DNA from: Acinetobacter sp. ANC 3903
GTDB lineage: Bacteria > Pseudomonadota > Gammaproteobacteria > Pseudomonadales > Moraxellaceae
Length of the DNA stretch: 64,000 nucleotides
Direction of reading: 5' to 3'
Assembly: GCF_002135315.1 (NCBI RefSeq)
Contig: NZ_NEGA01000001.1
Coordinates: forward strand, 186,001 to 250,000
Each line of letters opens with the position of its first letter. The stretch's first letter is position 1. A program made the translations under genes and the position numbers. Positions 10,023 through 17,980 of the stretch are shown one piece after another. The notes beneath the pieces were generated by a model. That model had not been told where the DNA came from, ran no database searches, and saw only the letters and a program-made list of their open reading frames with translations.

Positions 10023-10882
10023 TGCAAGAATTAATCGCTTATTTTATTACCAATCCAACTGCACTTTATCTTGCGGTTGGGCTTTTTAGTCTGTGTATCG
10101 GCAGTTTTTTAAATGTCGTCATCTATCGAACTCCCAAGATGATGGAGCAAGAGTGGCGCCAGGATTGTCAAATATTGCTGCATCCTGAACAAGCCATTAT
10201 TGATGAATCCAAACTGACCCTAAGTCAACCGCCATCTACCTGTCCGAAATGCCAAACTGAAATTCGCTGGTATCAAAATATTCCCGTCATCAGCTGGCTG
10301 GCCTTAGGCGGCAAATGTGGTTCTTGCAAAAATCCGATCAGTAGTCGTTATCCTTTAATTGAACTATTGACTGCAATATGCTCCCTGATCATTGTGGCCG
10401 TATTTGGCCCCACCTTACAAATGCTGTTTGGCCTGCTGCTCACCTGGACACTGATCGCCCTCACCTTTATTGACTTCGATACCCAACTGTTACCTGACCG
10501 TTATACTTTGCCCCTGGCAGCTCTGGGTTTAGCAGTGAATAGCTATAGTATCTATACCAGTCCAAGTTCTGCCATCTGGGGCTACATTATTGGCTTTCTC
10601 TGTCTCTGGATTGTGTATTATCTGTTTAAGATCATTACCGGCAAAGAAGGTATGGGCTATGGAGACTTTAAACTCCTGGCTGCTTTAGGCGCCTGGATGG
10701 GTCCATTTTTGCTGCCGCTGATCGTATTACTCTCTTCCTTCGTTGGTGCAGTGATTGGTATTATTCTGCTGAAAATACGCAAAGAGAACCAACCTTTTGC
10801 ATTCGGCCCTTATATTGCCATTGCCGGCTGGATTGCGTTCATTTGGGGTGAGCAGATTATGAAAATCTATTTGGGACAGTAA
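10022..10882 (+). CDS. pilD: Prepilin peptidase / N-methyltransferase PilD
   Basis: The 286-residue polytopic membrane protein cleaves prepilin leader peptides and N-methylates the new N-terminus. The cytoplasmic zinc loop CPKC with its partner CGSC (about residues 77-102) is followed by several membrane spans. The two catalytic aspartates lie in FIDFDTQLLPDR and GYGDFKLLAALGAWMG, defining an A24 aspartic peptidase. It also serves any type II secretion pseudopilins. It ends the pilBCD cluster and is followed 15 bp later by coaE, the usual gammaproteobacterial neighbour. Confidence 0.97.
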   Translation: MQELIAYFITNPTALYLAVGLFSLCIGSFLNVVIYRTPKMMEQEWRQDCQILLHPEQAIIDESKLTLSQPPSTCPKCQTEIRWYQNIPVISWLALGGKCGSCKNPISSRYPLIELLTAICSLIIVAVFGPTLQMLFGLLLTWTLIALTFIDFDTQLLPDRYTLPLAALGLAVNSYSIYTSPSSAIWGYIIGFLCLWIVYYLFKIITGKEGMGYGDFKLLAALGAWMGPFLLPLIVLLSSFVGAVIGIILLKIRKENQPFAFGPYIAIAGWIAFIWGEQIMKIYLGQ

Positions 10883-10897
10883 TTTTTAGGGATATGT

Positions 10898-11488
10898 ATG
10901 ACTTTTATCTTGGGTTTAACTGGAGGAATTGGCAGTGGAAAATCTGCCGCAAGTACATGGTTTGAAACCCAGGGCATTACTGTAGTAGATGCCGATATTG
11001 TCGCGCGAGAGATCGTTGAAAAAGGACAACCTGCTTTACAGCAAATTCACGCTGCATTTGGAGATTGGGTACTTTTAGCGAATGGCGAACTGAATCGTCG
11101 GGCTTTACGCGAACAGATCTTTAAAGATCCTGAAGCCCGTAAAACCCTAGAAAGCATTACCCATCCTGCGATTCGCCAATCCATTATTCAACAGCTGCAA
11201 GCCGCAACCAGTCCCTATGTGATATTGGTTTCTCCCCTGCTGTTTGAAACTAACCAGCATGAACTGACCGATCACACCTTGCTCATCGATGCATCGATTG
11301 ATTTACAGATTCAGCGAGCTGCCATGCGTGATCATCAGTCGATCGAGCAAATTAAAAAGATTATTCAGGCTCAGATGCCACGTGAGCAAAAGCGTAGTCT
11401 GGCAGATGATATTGTGCTGAATGATGGCCATCTTGACCATTTATACAGTCATTTAAAGCCATTACATGAAGCTTATTTAAAACGCTGA
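10898..11488 (+). CDS. coaE: Dephospho-CoA kinase
   Basis: The 196-residue P-loop kinase starts LGLTGGIGSGKSAAS (Walker A at residues 7-15), followed by VVDADIVAREIV and the lid region ending MPREQKRSLADDIV. It phosphorylates the 3'-OH of dephospho-CoA in the last step of CoA synthesis. An AGGGA ribosome-binding site lies upstream. It is probably co-transcribed with pilBCD. The strong bidirectional terminator at 11493-11522 closes the operon. Confidence 0.97.
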   Translation: MTFILGLTGGIGSGKSAASTWFETQGITVVDADIVAREIVEKGQPALQQIHAAFGDWVLLANGELNRRALREQIFKDPEARKTLESITHPAIRQSIIQQLQAATSPYVILVSPLLFETNQHELTDHTLLIDASIDLQIQRAAMRDHQSIEQIKKIIQAQMPREQKRSLADDIVLNDGHLDHLYSHLKPLHEAYLKR

Positions 11489-11492
11489 AATT

Positions 11493-11522
11493 AAAAAAGC
11501 AGTCGATCAGGACTGCTTTTTT
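11493..11522. terminator. Bidirectional terminator between coaE and the DMT permease gene
   Basis: A perfect 12-bp stem (AAAAAAGCAGTC against GACTGCTTTTTT) with a 6-base loop gives a U tract on both strands. The stop codon of the convergent permease gene (11507-11509) lies inside the loop region, so the last codons of that gene are part of the terminator. Confidence 0.92.
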
Positions 11523-12424
11523 TGCTGATCAAGTTGCCGCTGCAAACTGTCTTGATGACTGATCCAGCGCCAAGGCTGCAAAGCACCGACTGCCATCCCG
11601 ATCAAGCCACAAATAATGGCCAGACTTAAAGGCTCCCCCAATAACGGTACTGCTAAAATTGCAGCCATAAATGGCGCCAAAGTCACGATACTTCCCGCCT
11701 TGAATGCCCCTAAACGTTTAATGGCTTCTACATAAGTCAGTGTAGCTACAATCACCACAAAGATGCCGTGAAAAACCACCTGTAACAGTAAATGCATAGG
11801 TTCAGGTACGGTTAAATTTTTCGGTAAAAACAGCAGATAAATCGGCACATACACAATCGCCGACCAGATGGCGACCCCTGCCATGGAATGCCAAGCGGAG
11901 AGCTGCCATTGTCGCAATAATACTGTAAACACCCCCCACCAGATCGCACTCAGGAAAAATAGCATGTCGCCAAAGCCAAAAGCCACACCAGTTTCCTGAT
12001 ACATTAAGAAACTCATGGCAGTGATCGCGCTCAGCATAATCACCAAACTAATCCAGATGTGTTTATCTAAAGGCTGTTTAAATAGCACAAATGCAGCGAC
12101 TGCTGTACACAGTGGGAGACAACCATTCAGGAAAATGGCTGCATGCGCTGCTGGTACATAATGAAAGGCACTATAAGAGGTCAGGCAATACGCTACCCCA
12201 CCGATCATCGCCAAAATAAAAGGCTGTTTTTTCCATAAAAAAGCAGTATCTTTTTTATAGAGCAAAATGGGCATCAAAATACAAAATGCCAAGGCAAAAC
12301 GTAAGGCGGTGATGTCCCAGGCACTAATCCCCCACTGGGCATTCAGACGGGAAGTAATGGTAAATCCCCCCCAAATACACATGGTAATGGCGACATAAAG
12401 ATAACCTTGAGACCGGGGAGACAT
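11507..12424 (-). CDS. DMT superfamily (EamA-type) permease
   Basis: The protein has about 305 residues and ten hydrophobic segments in two EamA repeats (roughly residues 8-140 and 150-290), with small-residue-rich helices such as GYLYVAITMCIWGGFTITSR and a second-repeat GLIGMAVGALQPW. The family exports or imports small metabolites across the inner membrane; the substrate is unknown. The ATG at 12424 is chosen over an in-frame TTG three codons upstream; neither has a strong ribosome-binding site. It is convergent with coaE and ends inside the shared terminator. Confidence 0.85.
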   Translation of the reverse strand: MSPRSQGYLYVAITMCIWGGFTITSRLNAQWGISAWDITALRFALAFCILMPILLYKKDTAFLWKKQPFILAMIGGVAYCLTSYSAFHYVPAAHAAIFLNGCLPLCTAVAAFVLFKQPLDKHIWISLVIMLSAITAMSFLMYQETGVAFGFGDMLFFLSAIWWGVFTVLLRQWQLSAWHSMAGVAIWSAIVYVPIYLLFLPKNLTVPEPMHLLLQVVFHGIFVVIVATLTYVEAIKRLGAFKAGSIVTLAPFMAAILAVPLLGEPLSLAIICGLIGMAVGALQPWRWISHQDSLQRQLDQQKKQS

Positions 12425-12457
12425 AGCAAACAACTTTTAAATTTGAAAGAGAAAAAA

Positions 12458-13207
12458 TTACACGTTACGTTGACGACAAGCTTCATACAGTGCCATCCCT
12501 GTGGCAACACTGACATTTAAACTCTGTAAGTTTCCTGCCATTGGAATGTAGACGGTCTGATCACATTGCGACTGGGTAATCGGGCGTAAACCTGTATCTT
12601 CAGCCCCCATCACCACACAAACCGCCGTACCGGTAAAATCAAATTTATCCACTGGTAAAGCTTTTTCATCCAGCATGGTTCCGACTACACGTACATTAAA
12701 TTCATCTTTGATGTTAGCCAAAGTACGCGCCAGATTGGTCACCTGAATAAACTTCACCTTTTCTGCGCCGCCGGCAGCAACCTTACGTGCAGTTGGCGTC
12801 AAGCTGGCAGAACGATCACGCGAAACCACCACCGCTTCAACACCCATGGCAGCAGCTGTACGAATACATGCGCCCAAATTATGAGGATCGGTGACCTGAT
12901 CCAGTGCCAGCAAAAGTGCCTGAGGATTTTGCTTGAGCACTTCATCCAGGTCCTGTTCATTCAGCACTGGATGTGGACGTACTGCTGCCACTACGCCCTG
13001 ATGAAAAGGCTGGCCTGCCAGTTTTTCCAGCTTGTCACGACTGGCTTGCTGCACACTAATGCCAAAAGGTTCAGCCAGAGCCAGCACATTTTTCAAACGC
13101 TGGTCATCACGACCTTTCAAGGTAAATAAAGTCAGTACGCGCTCAGGCTCGAGTTCTAATAATGACTCCACTGAGTGAACGCCATAATAATATTCTGGTT
13201 TTGCCAT
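12458..13207 (-). CDS. rlmB: 23S rRNA (Gm2251) 2'-O-methyltransferase RlmB
   Basis: The 249-residue SPOUT (TrmH family) methyltransferase modifies G2251 in the peptidyl-transferase P loop. The N-terminal substrate-binding domain (YYYGVHSVESLLE) is followed by the trefoil-knot motifs LDQVTDPHNLGACIRTAAAM, VMGAEDTGLRP and the C-terminal NLQSLNVSVATGMALYEA. The length and motifs fit RlmB rather than the longer TrmH/TsnR types. GAGG seven bases before the ATG sets the start. No operon partner is evident. Confidence 0.95.
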   Translation of the reverse strand: MAKPEYYYGVHSVESLLELEPERVLTLFTLKGRDDQRLKNVLALAEPFGISVQQASRDKLEKLAGQPFHQGVVAAVRPHPVLNEQDLDEVLKQNPQALLLALDQVTDPHNLGACIRTAAAMGVEAVVVSRDRSASLTPTARKVAAGGAEKVKFIQVTNLARTLANIKDEFNVRVVGTMLDEKALPVDKFDFTGTAVCVVMGAEDTGLRPITQSQCDQTVYIPMAGNLQSLNVSVATGMALYEACRQRNV

Positions 13208-13248
13208 GAACGGCCTCTAAAATCTATGGTAACAATACAAAAAAGAAA

Positions 13249-13276
13249 AATCCTGCAAAGCAGGCTTTACAGGATT
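13249..13276 (-). terminator. Terminator downstream of ppnP
   Basis: On the minus strand AATCCTG and CAGGATT (7 bp, with an inner CCTGC/GCAGG alternative) are followed by TTTCTTTTTT. A second perfect 8-bp hairpin (CTTGAATC/GATTCAAG, 13281-13306) lies between it and the ppnP stop codon. Confidence 0.75.
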
Positions 13277-13339
13277 GACGCTTGAATCTAGTTTAACCGA
13301 TTCAAGTTAAAATTTCTTTGTCTTATCTGGGGCTAATGC

Positions 13340-13663
13340 TTAGCCTTCAAAATGACAAACATAATCGAGGACTTCATCGGTCTCGATTTTAAAGCGGCTA
13401 TTGCCGGGTACATAAAAAGATTGACCGGCACGGAACAATTCACTTTCAATTTTGTCGCCAATTTGTACACGACACTCACCTGAAATAATTTCCATACGTT
13501 CAGGCACATGAGTTTGAAAGGTCAATGCCTGTTCTGTTGGCAAAATCACCCCTAAGGTTTTTTTAGTGCCATCTTCAAACTGCACGGTATGACTGATACA
13601 TAAGCCATCGAAATAAACATTCGACTTTTTGACAACCGAAACGTGATCAAACTGATTTGACAT
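13340..13663 (-). CDS. ppnP: Pyrimidine/purine nucleoside phosphorylase PpnP (DUF1255, YaiE)
   Basis: From the ATG at 13663 (GGAG ribosome-binding site) the product is 107 residues, a single small cupin. Family signatures are [28 protein letters not shown] and the C-terminal [23 protein letters not shown]. PpnP phosphorolyses several nucleosides to free base and ribose-1-phosphate. The frame is open eight codons upstream but lacks a ribosome-binding site there. It stands alone, with its own terminator and a long upstream gap. Confidence 0.93.
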   Translation of the reverse strand: MSNQFDHVSVVKKSNVYFDGLCISHTVQFEDGTKKTLGVILPTEQALTFQTHVPERMEIISGECRVQIGDKIESELFRAGQSFYVPGNSRFKIETDEVLDYVCHFEG

Positions 13664-14183
13664 GCGTATTCTCCAGATAATGCGCATTTATAATTTTTGC
13701 TCGAGCTAGTTTAAAGCTGAGCATTAAACTAATCAATCGCTGTTTCATACAGCTAAATCAATATTTTTCAAATTTTTACAAATATTGTTGTTTCTGTATC
13801 CATGAAAAATGAATGCCGTGTACATGAATAGTGATAACCATGAAATTATAAGCACAAATGATGGATAATGTTTCCCCGACCAAAGGCTAATAGGGGGGTT
13901 GTGATTCTGTCTTAGATCTTCAAATGTCGCCCGATTGAAGTTTTGAACAGTTTCAAGTTTTGCTGATTTAGATAGATTAGTGACTCAAACACCTATCTTT
14001 TTTAATAGCATGAATTGGCAGAGCAGAAAAATGATCGGCTATCTTGAACAGCGAGTTTCATGTTCACAGCCAATATAGGGTAAGATATTGATGTTTTAAG
14101 TCCTTTTAAAATAAAAGCTGTCTTGTGACCAAAACAAAATTTCACTATCTTAGACTAAAACTTTTCGCAGCTTGGATGCGTTT
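13664..14183. other. 520-bp gap between ppnP and recN
   Basis: No credible gene was found. It holds a perfect 8-bp inverted repeat (TAGTTTAA/TTAAACTA, 13707-13731, 9-base loop) close to ppnP and a putative recN promoter at its right end. The rest is AT-rich with scattered stops in all frames. It could hide a small RNA, but no terminator-like end is visible on either strand. Confidence 0.5.
14123..14151 (+). promoter_or_regulatory. recN: Putative sigma-70 promoter for recN
   Basis: TTGTGA (-35, 14123-14128) and TATCTT (-10, 14146-14151) are separated by 17 bp, 33 bases before the chosen recN ATG. No CTGT-N8-ACAG LexA box was seen, consistent with Acinetobacter lacking a canonical LexA. Confidence 0.45.
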
Positions 14184-15845
14184 ATGCTGACACATTTAAC
14201 TCTGATCAATTTTGCTTTAGCCGATCATCTAGCCATTGATATTGAACAAGGTTTCAATGTCTTGACTGGTGAAACAGGTGCCGGTAAATCGCTATTGCTG
14301 GATGCGCTCTCGGCCTGTCTGGGTGAACGTACCGACACCAATTACGTACGTTTCGGTTCGGATAAAGCCGATGTGACGGCCATTTTTAGTTATCAGGAAC
14401 AGAGTCCTGAAGCCGAGTGGCTAAAAGCACATGAGTTGGATGATGAATCGGGTGAAATTCATTTACGTCGGGTGATTTTTGCCACTGGTCGCAGTAAGGC
14501 ATGGATTAATGGCCGTCCAAGCAGCCTGTCTGAACTAAAAGAAATTGGCCGTTTACTGGTGCAGCTTTATAGTCAGCATAGCCAGCAACAACTGCTCGAA
14601 CCGCCTTATCCTAAACACTGGCTCGACCGTTACAGCAATTTTTATCAACCGGCTCAAGAGGTACGTGATGCCTACAGCACATGGCAAAAAGATATTCGCC
14701 AGCATCAGGCAGCTTTAGATGCTCAAGCCACCCGCAAACAGCGTATTGAAACTTTAGAGTTGCAACTGGAAGAACTCGAAGAGATTACCCAGATTGACTA
14801 TAAAGAGATTGAACAGGAATTTGACCGCTTAAGCCATCATGAACATATCATGCTGGACTGTGGCAGCAGTTTAAATGTGCTGGATGAAGCGGAACAGAAT
14901 ATTACCCAGGAACTGTCTTCCATTATTCGCCGTCTGGAATCACATTCTGGACGTAGTGAACAGCTTGCTGAAATCTATAATTCACTCATCAATGCACAAA
15001 GTGAAATTGAGGATGCAACGGCAAATTTACATCAGTTTATAGATCGTCAAAGCTTCGATCCGGAACGGATGGAAGAACTGAATACACAACTGGAAGTTTT
15101 CCACCGTTTGGCCCGTAAATATCGCAGCCAGCCAGAAAACTTGAAGCAAGAATATCAGGCCTGGCAGGCTGAACTTGAGCAGTTGCATCAGCTTGAAGAC
15201 CCTGAAACATTGGCCGAACAGGTAGAATTGTCGCATCAGGACTTTTTAGCCAAAGCACAACATTTAGATGAGATTCGTCGTACTGCAGCGGTTCCTTTAG
15301 CCAAACATCTGACTGAACAGGTAAAACAGCTGGCTTTACCGGAAGCCTATTTTGAATTCAAGTTTGAGCCTTTAGAACAGCCAGGTGCTGAAGGTCTCAG
15401 TTTTATTCAACTGCTGTTTACTGCGAACAAGGGTATTCCGCCGCAGCCTTTGGCACGTGTCGCTTCCGGGGGTGAACTGTCACGTATTGCCTTGGTCATG
15501 CAAGTCATGAATGCGGAAAAAACCGAATCGGAAGTTTTGGTGTTTGACGAAATTGACGTCGGGATTAGTGGCGGTACGGCAGAAATGGTCGGCCGTTTGC
15601 TGGCAGACCTAGCCCAGCATGTTCAGATTCTATGTATCACCCATCAGGCTCAGGTTGCGGCACAATCGGATCAGCATCTTCTGGTGAAGAAACGTCAAAC
15701 TGATCCAGCTAGCAGTGCCATTCTCAATCTTTCCGAAGAACAGCGTATTGATGAACTGGCGCGTATGACCGGTGGAGTCGAGATTAATGATACGACCCTG
15801 CAACATGCCAAGCAATTACGTCAGCTTAAGTTTCAACAGGTATAA
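14184..15845 (+). CDS. recN: DNA repair protein RecN
   Basis: The SMC-like ATPase of about 553 residues acts in double-strand-break repair. The order is MLTHLTLINFALADHL start, Walker A TGETGAGKS near residue 30, a central coiled coil (about residues 150-370), ABC-signature VASGGELSR, and Walker B VLVFDEIDVGISGG followed by the switch-like CITHQAQVAAQSD. The second in-frame ATG (14184) is chosen because the protein then aligns with the typical RecN start and has GGAT eight bases upstream. The ATG at 14172 cannot be excluded. It is monocistronic, closed by the hairpin at 15848-15872. Confidence 0.95.
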   Translation: MLTHLTLINFALADHLAIDIEQGFNVLTGETGAGKSLLLDALSACLGERTDTNYVRFGSDKADVTAIFSYQEQSPEAEWLKAHELDDESGEIHLRRVIFATGRSKAWINGRPSSLSELKEIGRLLVQLYSQHSQQQLLEPPYPKHWLDRYSNFYQPAQEVRDAYSTWQKDIRQHQAALDAQATRKQRIETLELQLEELEEITQIDYKEIEQEFDRLSHHEHIMLDCGSSLNVLDEAEQNITQELSSIIRRLESHSGRSEQLAEIYNSLINAQSEIEDATANLHQFIDRQSFDPERMEELNTQLEVFHRLARKYRSQPENLKQEYQAWQAELEQLHQLEDPETLAEQVELSHQDFLAKAQHLDEIRRTAAVPLAKHLTEQVKQLALPEAYFEFKFEPLEQPGAEGLSFIQLLFTANKGIPPQPLARVASGGELSRIALVMQVMNAEKTESEVLVFDEIDVGISGGTAEMVGRLLADLAQHVQILCITHQAQVAAQSDQHLLVKKRQTDPASSAILNLSEEQRIDELARMTGGVEINDTTLQHAKQLRQLKFQQV

Positions 15846-15847
15846 AA

Positions 15848-15872
15848 AAACCAGTACAGCATGTACTGGTTT
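15848..15872. terminator. Terminator between recN and the CsgG/FlgT-like gene
   Basis: A perfect 11-bp stem (AAACCAGTACA/TGTACTGGTTT) with a 3-base loop and short U tracts lies directly after recN. It can serve both the plus-strand recN and the convergent minus-strand cluster. A second 8-bp hairpin without a U tract lies at 15880-15901. Confidence 0.8.
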
Positions 15873-15909
15873 TGAACTTCAAAGCAAATAACATTGCTTT
15901 GAGGACGAC

Positions 15910-16896
15910 TTACCATTTGATCGGTTTTTCACTCGATCCTGGGGTCATATCATAGGTTGGGGTAAAACTGGCATCTTGATTCTGATAGGAGGCAGGTTGT
16001 AGTTTCATCCCGACCAATATCTCTCGGCTCAAGCTTTGCGCAATTTTATCTGTACTTGAATCATTCAATGAATTATTCAGCATGTTTTGAATTGCATTGT
16101 CTGCAATAACGCGGTTGAAGGTACCCGCTGCAACAACTTTACTGGTATTTGCCTCAATCACACGCCAGGTTAAACGCACCTGATCCGAACCTTGATTCAG
16201 ACCATACATCTGTTGACCATTGGCAACCGAGACATTGTTGATACGGCCCACCAACAAATAGTCTGCACCCACTTTCTGACCTATACGTGCCAATTCTTGC
16301 GGTGCACCATCCCAGTATAGAAACTCATTCTCGGACTGCATTTCATTTAAATAATGACGATCCACCAAACTCAATTGACCCGTTTGAGCCAAATAGATAC
16401 CTAATTGATCAGACAATTCTGATGCAAAATCTTCCGCAGAATCCACTTTGGCAGAACGGTTATTTTTTTCATAAAACTGAAATGGCAGCACAGCAATGCG
16501 GCGTAAATGCTGATCTTGAACAGATGACTGATACTGCACCACATGCGCACGCACTTTCGCACGATAGTTGTTTTTTGATCCGGTCACGCTGAGCACTTGG
16601 AATTTGGTGACAGATCCTGAGCCAGTATTATCTACGCTAAATACTGGAGAAACTTTACCAGAATAACTCCATTTATTATTTGAAACTGACATATTGACAG
16701 TTGTTTCATAATCTACACGTGAGGAAACAGTCGCACCATTCACCGATTGAACCGCAACCAGCAATGCTTCTGAAATAGCTTGATGCTGGGTAGCTCCACT
16801 ACCCGACGCTTCTTTAACCACTTCTTTTAATGCTGCAAATGCAGAGCTGGTCGCACAACCAGCAAGCAATAAGGCTAAAAATATTTTATTCATCAT
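15910..16896 (-). CDS. CsgG/FlgT-like secreted or lipid-anchored envelope protein
   Basis: About 328 residues. The N-terminus carries a signal peptide, with both a lipobox-like LLAGC and a signal-peptidase-I-like AFA/AL site, so anchoring is uncertain. The first domain (about 25-130) begins VKEASGSGATQHQAISEALLVAV, like the LPP20/FlgT N-domain. The second (about 140-300) is CsgG/TolB-N-like, with RRIAVLPFQF, LSLVDRHYLNEMQSE, RIGQKVGADYLLVGRINN and a T-S-K-V-V-A-A-G strand. Two adjacent ATGs with an AAGAAG ribosome-binding site set the start; an upstream TTG would give a longer leader. It is the last gene of a four-gene minus-strand cluster with LpoB-like, YcfL-like and TPR-like proteins. The function is not established. 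Confidence 0.8.
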   Translation of the reverse strand: MMNKIFLALLLAGCATSSAFAALKEVVKEASGSGATQHQAISEALLVAVQSVNGATVSSRVDYETTVNMSVSNNKWSYSGKVSPVFSVDNTGSGSVTKFQVLSVTGSKNNYRAKVRAHVVQYQSSVQDQHLRRIAVLPFQFYEKNNRSAKVDSAEDFASELSDQLGIYLAQTGQLSLVDRHYLNEMQSENEFLYWDGAPQELARIGQKVGADYLLVGRINNVSVANGQQMYGLNQGSDQVRLTWRVIEANTSKVVAAGTFNRVIADNAIQNMLNNSLNDSSTDKIAQSLSREILVGMKLQPASYQNQDASFTPTYDMTPGSSEKPIKW

Positions 16897-16943
16897 TATT
16901 ATCTTCTTAAGCAACTGTGCAATCGCACAGTTGCATATTTAAA

Positions 16944-17543
16944 TTATAAACCGAAGGTCGAACGTTTCGATGATTTACGAATTTCTTTCTCGCTGGTCCA
17001 TTCCACAATGCCGGTTTGTACATTTTGAAGTTTTAAAGTGAACTTGTAATACACATCACTTTTACCCCCTGCATTTTTAACAATGCTCGACAGGTTACCG
17101 TTTAACATATATTCAGCGCCAATATGACCACCGGCTTTTACCGAAGTCGCTTGGTTCACCAATCCACTTTGCTTTTGGTATGCCAACTGTTGAGCTAATG
17201 CGTTGGCAGAAGTCATATCTACAAAACGGAATTTGCCTGAATTGATGAGTTTGTTTTGAATGGTGTCAGTGATTGACTCGGTATCAATATGTTCTTGCGT
17301 TTTATTGCGGATGCGGTCTACAAACATCACTGGGCGGCGGTTTTGAGTCAATTGAACAATCACCGGGAAGGTCAACATATCATCCACCATTTTGTCTGCA
17401 ATCATCTGCAAATCGGTAGAGCCGAAATCTTTAGTCAGGGTTTCAACTGACTGGGCATCTCCATAACTGACGTTATTCGATGCACAGCCGCCCAAGACCA
17501 AAGTAGCCAAAACAGTAGTAGCCAAAGTTAATTTTAATTTCAT
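16944..17543 (-). CDS. LpoB-like outer-membrane lipoprotein
   Basis: The 199-residue lipoprotein has the lipobox LGGC with Cys20. The globular part (about residues 38-195) matches the LpoB/CsgG-like fold: MIADKMVDDMLTFPVI, VMFVDRIRNKTQEHID, IQNKLINSGKFRFVD, IGAEYMLNGNLSSI and LQNVQTGIVEWTSEKEIRK. In E. coli LpoB activates PBP1b by reaching through the peptidoglycan with a disordered linker of roughly 55 residues. Here only about 18 residues separate Cys20 from the fold, so the same reach looks impossible. It sits 14 bp after the YcfL-like gene, a pairing that E. coli also has (ycfL-lpoB). The PBP-activator role is therefore doubtful. Confidence 0.82.
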   Translation of the reverse strand: MKLKLTLATTVLATLVLGGCASNNVSYGDAQSVETLTKDFGSTDLQMIADKMVDDMLTFPVIVQLTQNRRPVMFVDRIRNKTQEHIDTESITDTIQNKLINSGKFRFVDMTSANALAQQLAYQKQSGLVNQATSVKAGGHIGAEYMLNGNLSSIVKNAGGKSDVYYKFTLKLQNVQTGIVEWTSEKEIRKSSKRSTFGL

Positions 17544-17556
17544 GGAAAACTTATCC

Positions 17557-17964
17557 TTAATCTTTTCTCAAATAGACAACAACATCAACAGCAGATGGGT
17601 TAGGTGCAATGGATTGAACGGTTTTTATTTCGCGGCCTGTTAACTGAATAGGCTTCCAGCGTGAACCTTCTGGATTCACTTCAAAGCCATTTGCATCTAC
17701 CCAAACAATTTTGTATTCAAAATTACGGCTCACAAACCAGCGGTCCTTAATTGCAATCGAAGCTTTTTTCAAATCGCCAGCGTATGCCATACTGATTCGA
17801 TCAACCGCAATTTGCGTGACCAGTTTTGGGTTATTGCTAACGGTTTTTACGCTATAGTTGCCGTCGGCTGCAGTTTGGGTAGATAGTGAATTGGGTGCAG
17901 TACAACCAATAAGTGCAGCAGCCAAAAGGCTGGCCATCCCCAGTTTTAAATATATTTTCATCAA
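17557..17964 (-). CDS. YcfL-family lipoprotein
   Basis: 135 residues with a type II signal peptide (lipobox ALIGC, Cys about residue 21). The mature part has the YcfL immunoglobulin-like pattern: NNPKLVTQIAVDRISMAYAGDLKKAS, FEYKIVWVDANGFEVNPEGSRWKPI and a final SAVDVVVYLRKD strand. YcfL has no established function; it is repeatedly found next to lpoB-type genes. The gene starts 16 bp after the upstream TPR-like gene and ends 13 bp before the LpoB-like gene, so the cluster is clearly one transcript. Confidence 0.82.
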   Translation of the reverse strand: MMKIYLKLGMASLLAAALIGCTAPNSLSTQTAADGNYSVKTVSNNPKLVTQIAVDRISMAYAGDLKKASIAIKDRWFVSRNFEYKIVWVDANGFEVNPEGSRWKPIQLTGREIKTVQSIAPNPSAVDVVVYLRKD

Positions 17965-17980
17965 TTACACTCTTTTAGAA

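Noticed and set aside
13288..13714. The 9-mer CTAGTTTAA on both sides of ppnP (13288 and 13706) as possible insertion-site repeats
   Set aside because: Nine bases of AT-rich sequence can recur by chance, ppnP is a core gene and no mobile-element features accompany it.
14100..14183. LexA/SOS box upstream of recN
   Set aside because: No CTGT-N8-ACAG match was found, and Acinetobacter lacks a canonical LexA.
15880..15901. CAAAGCAA/TTGCTTTG hairpin as a second terminator
   Set aside because: No U tract on either strand; the neighbouring 15848-15872 hairpin is the better terminator.
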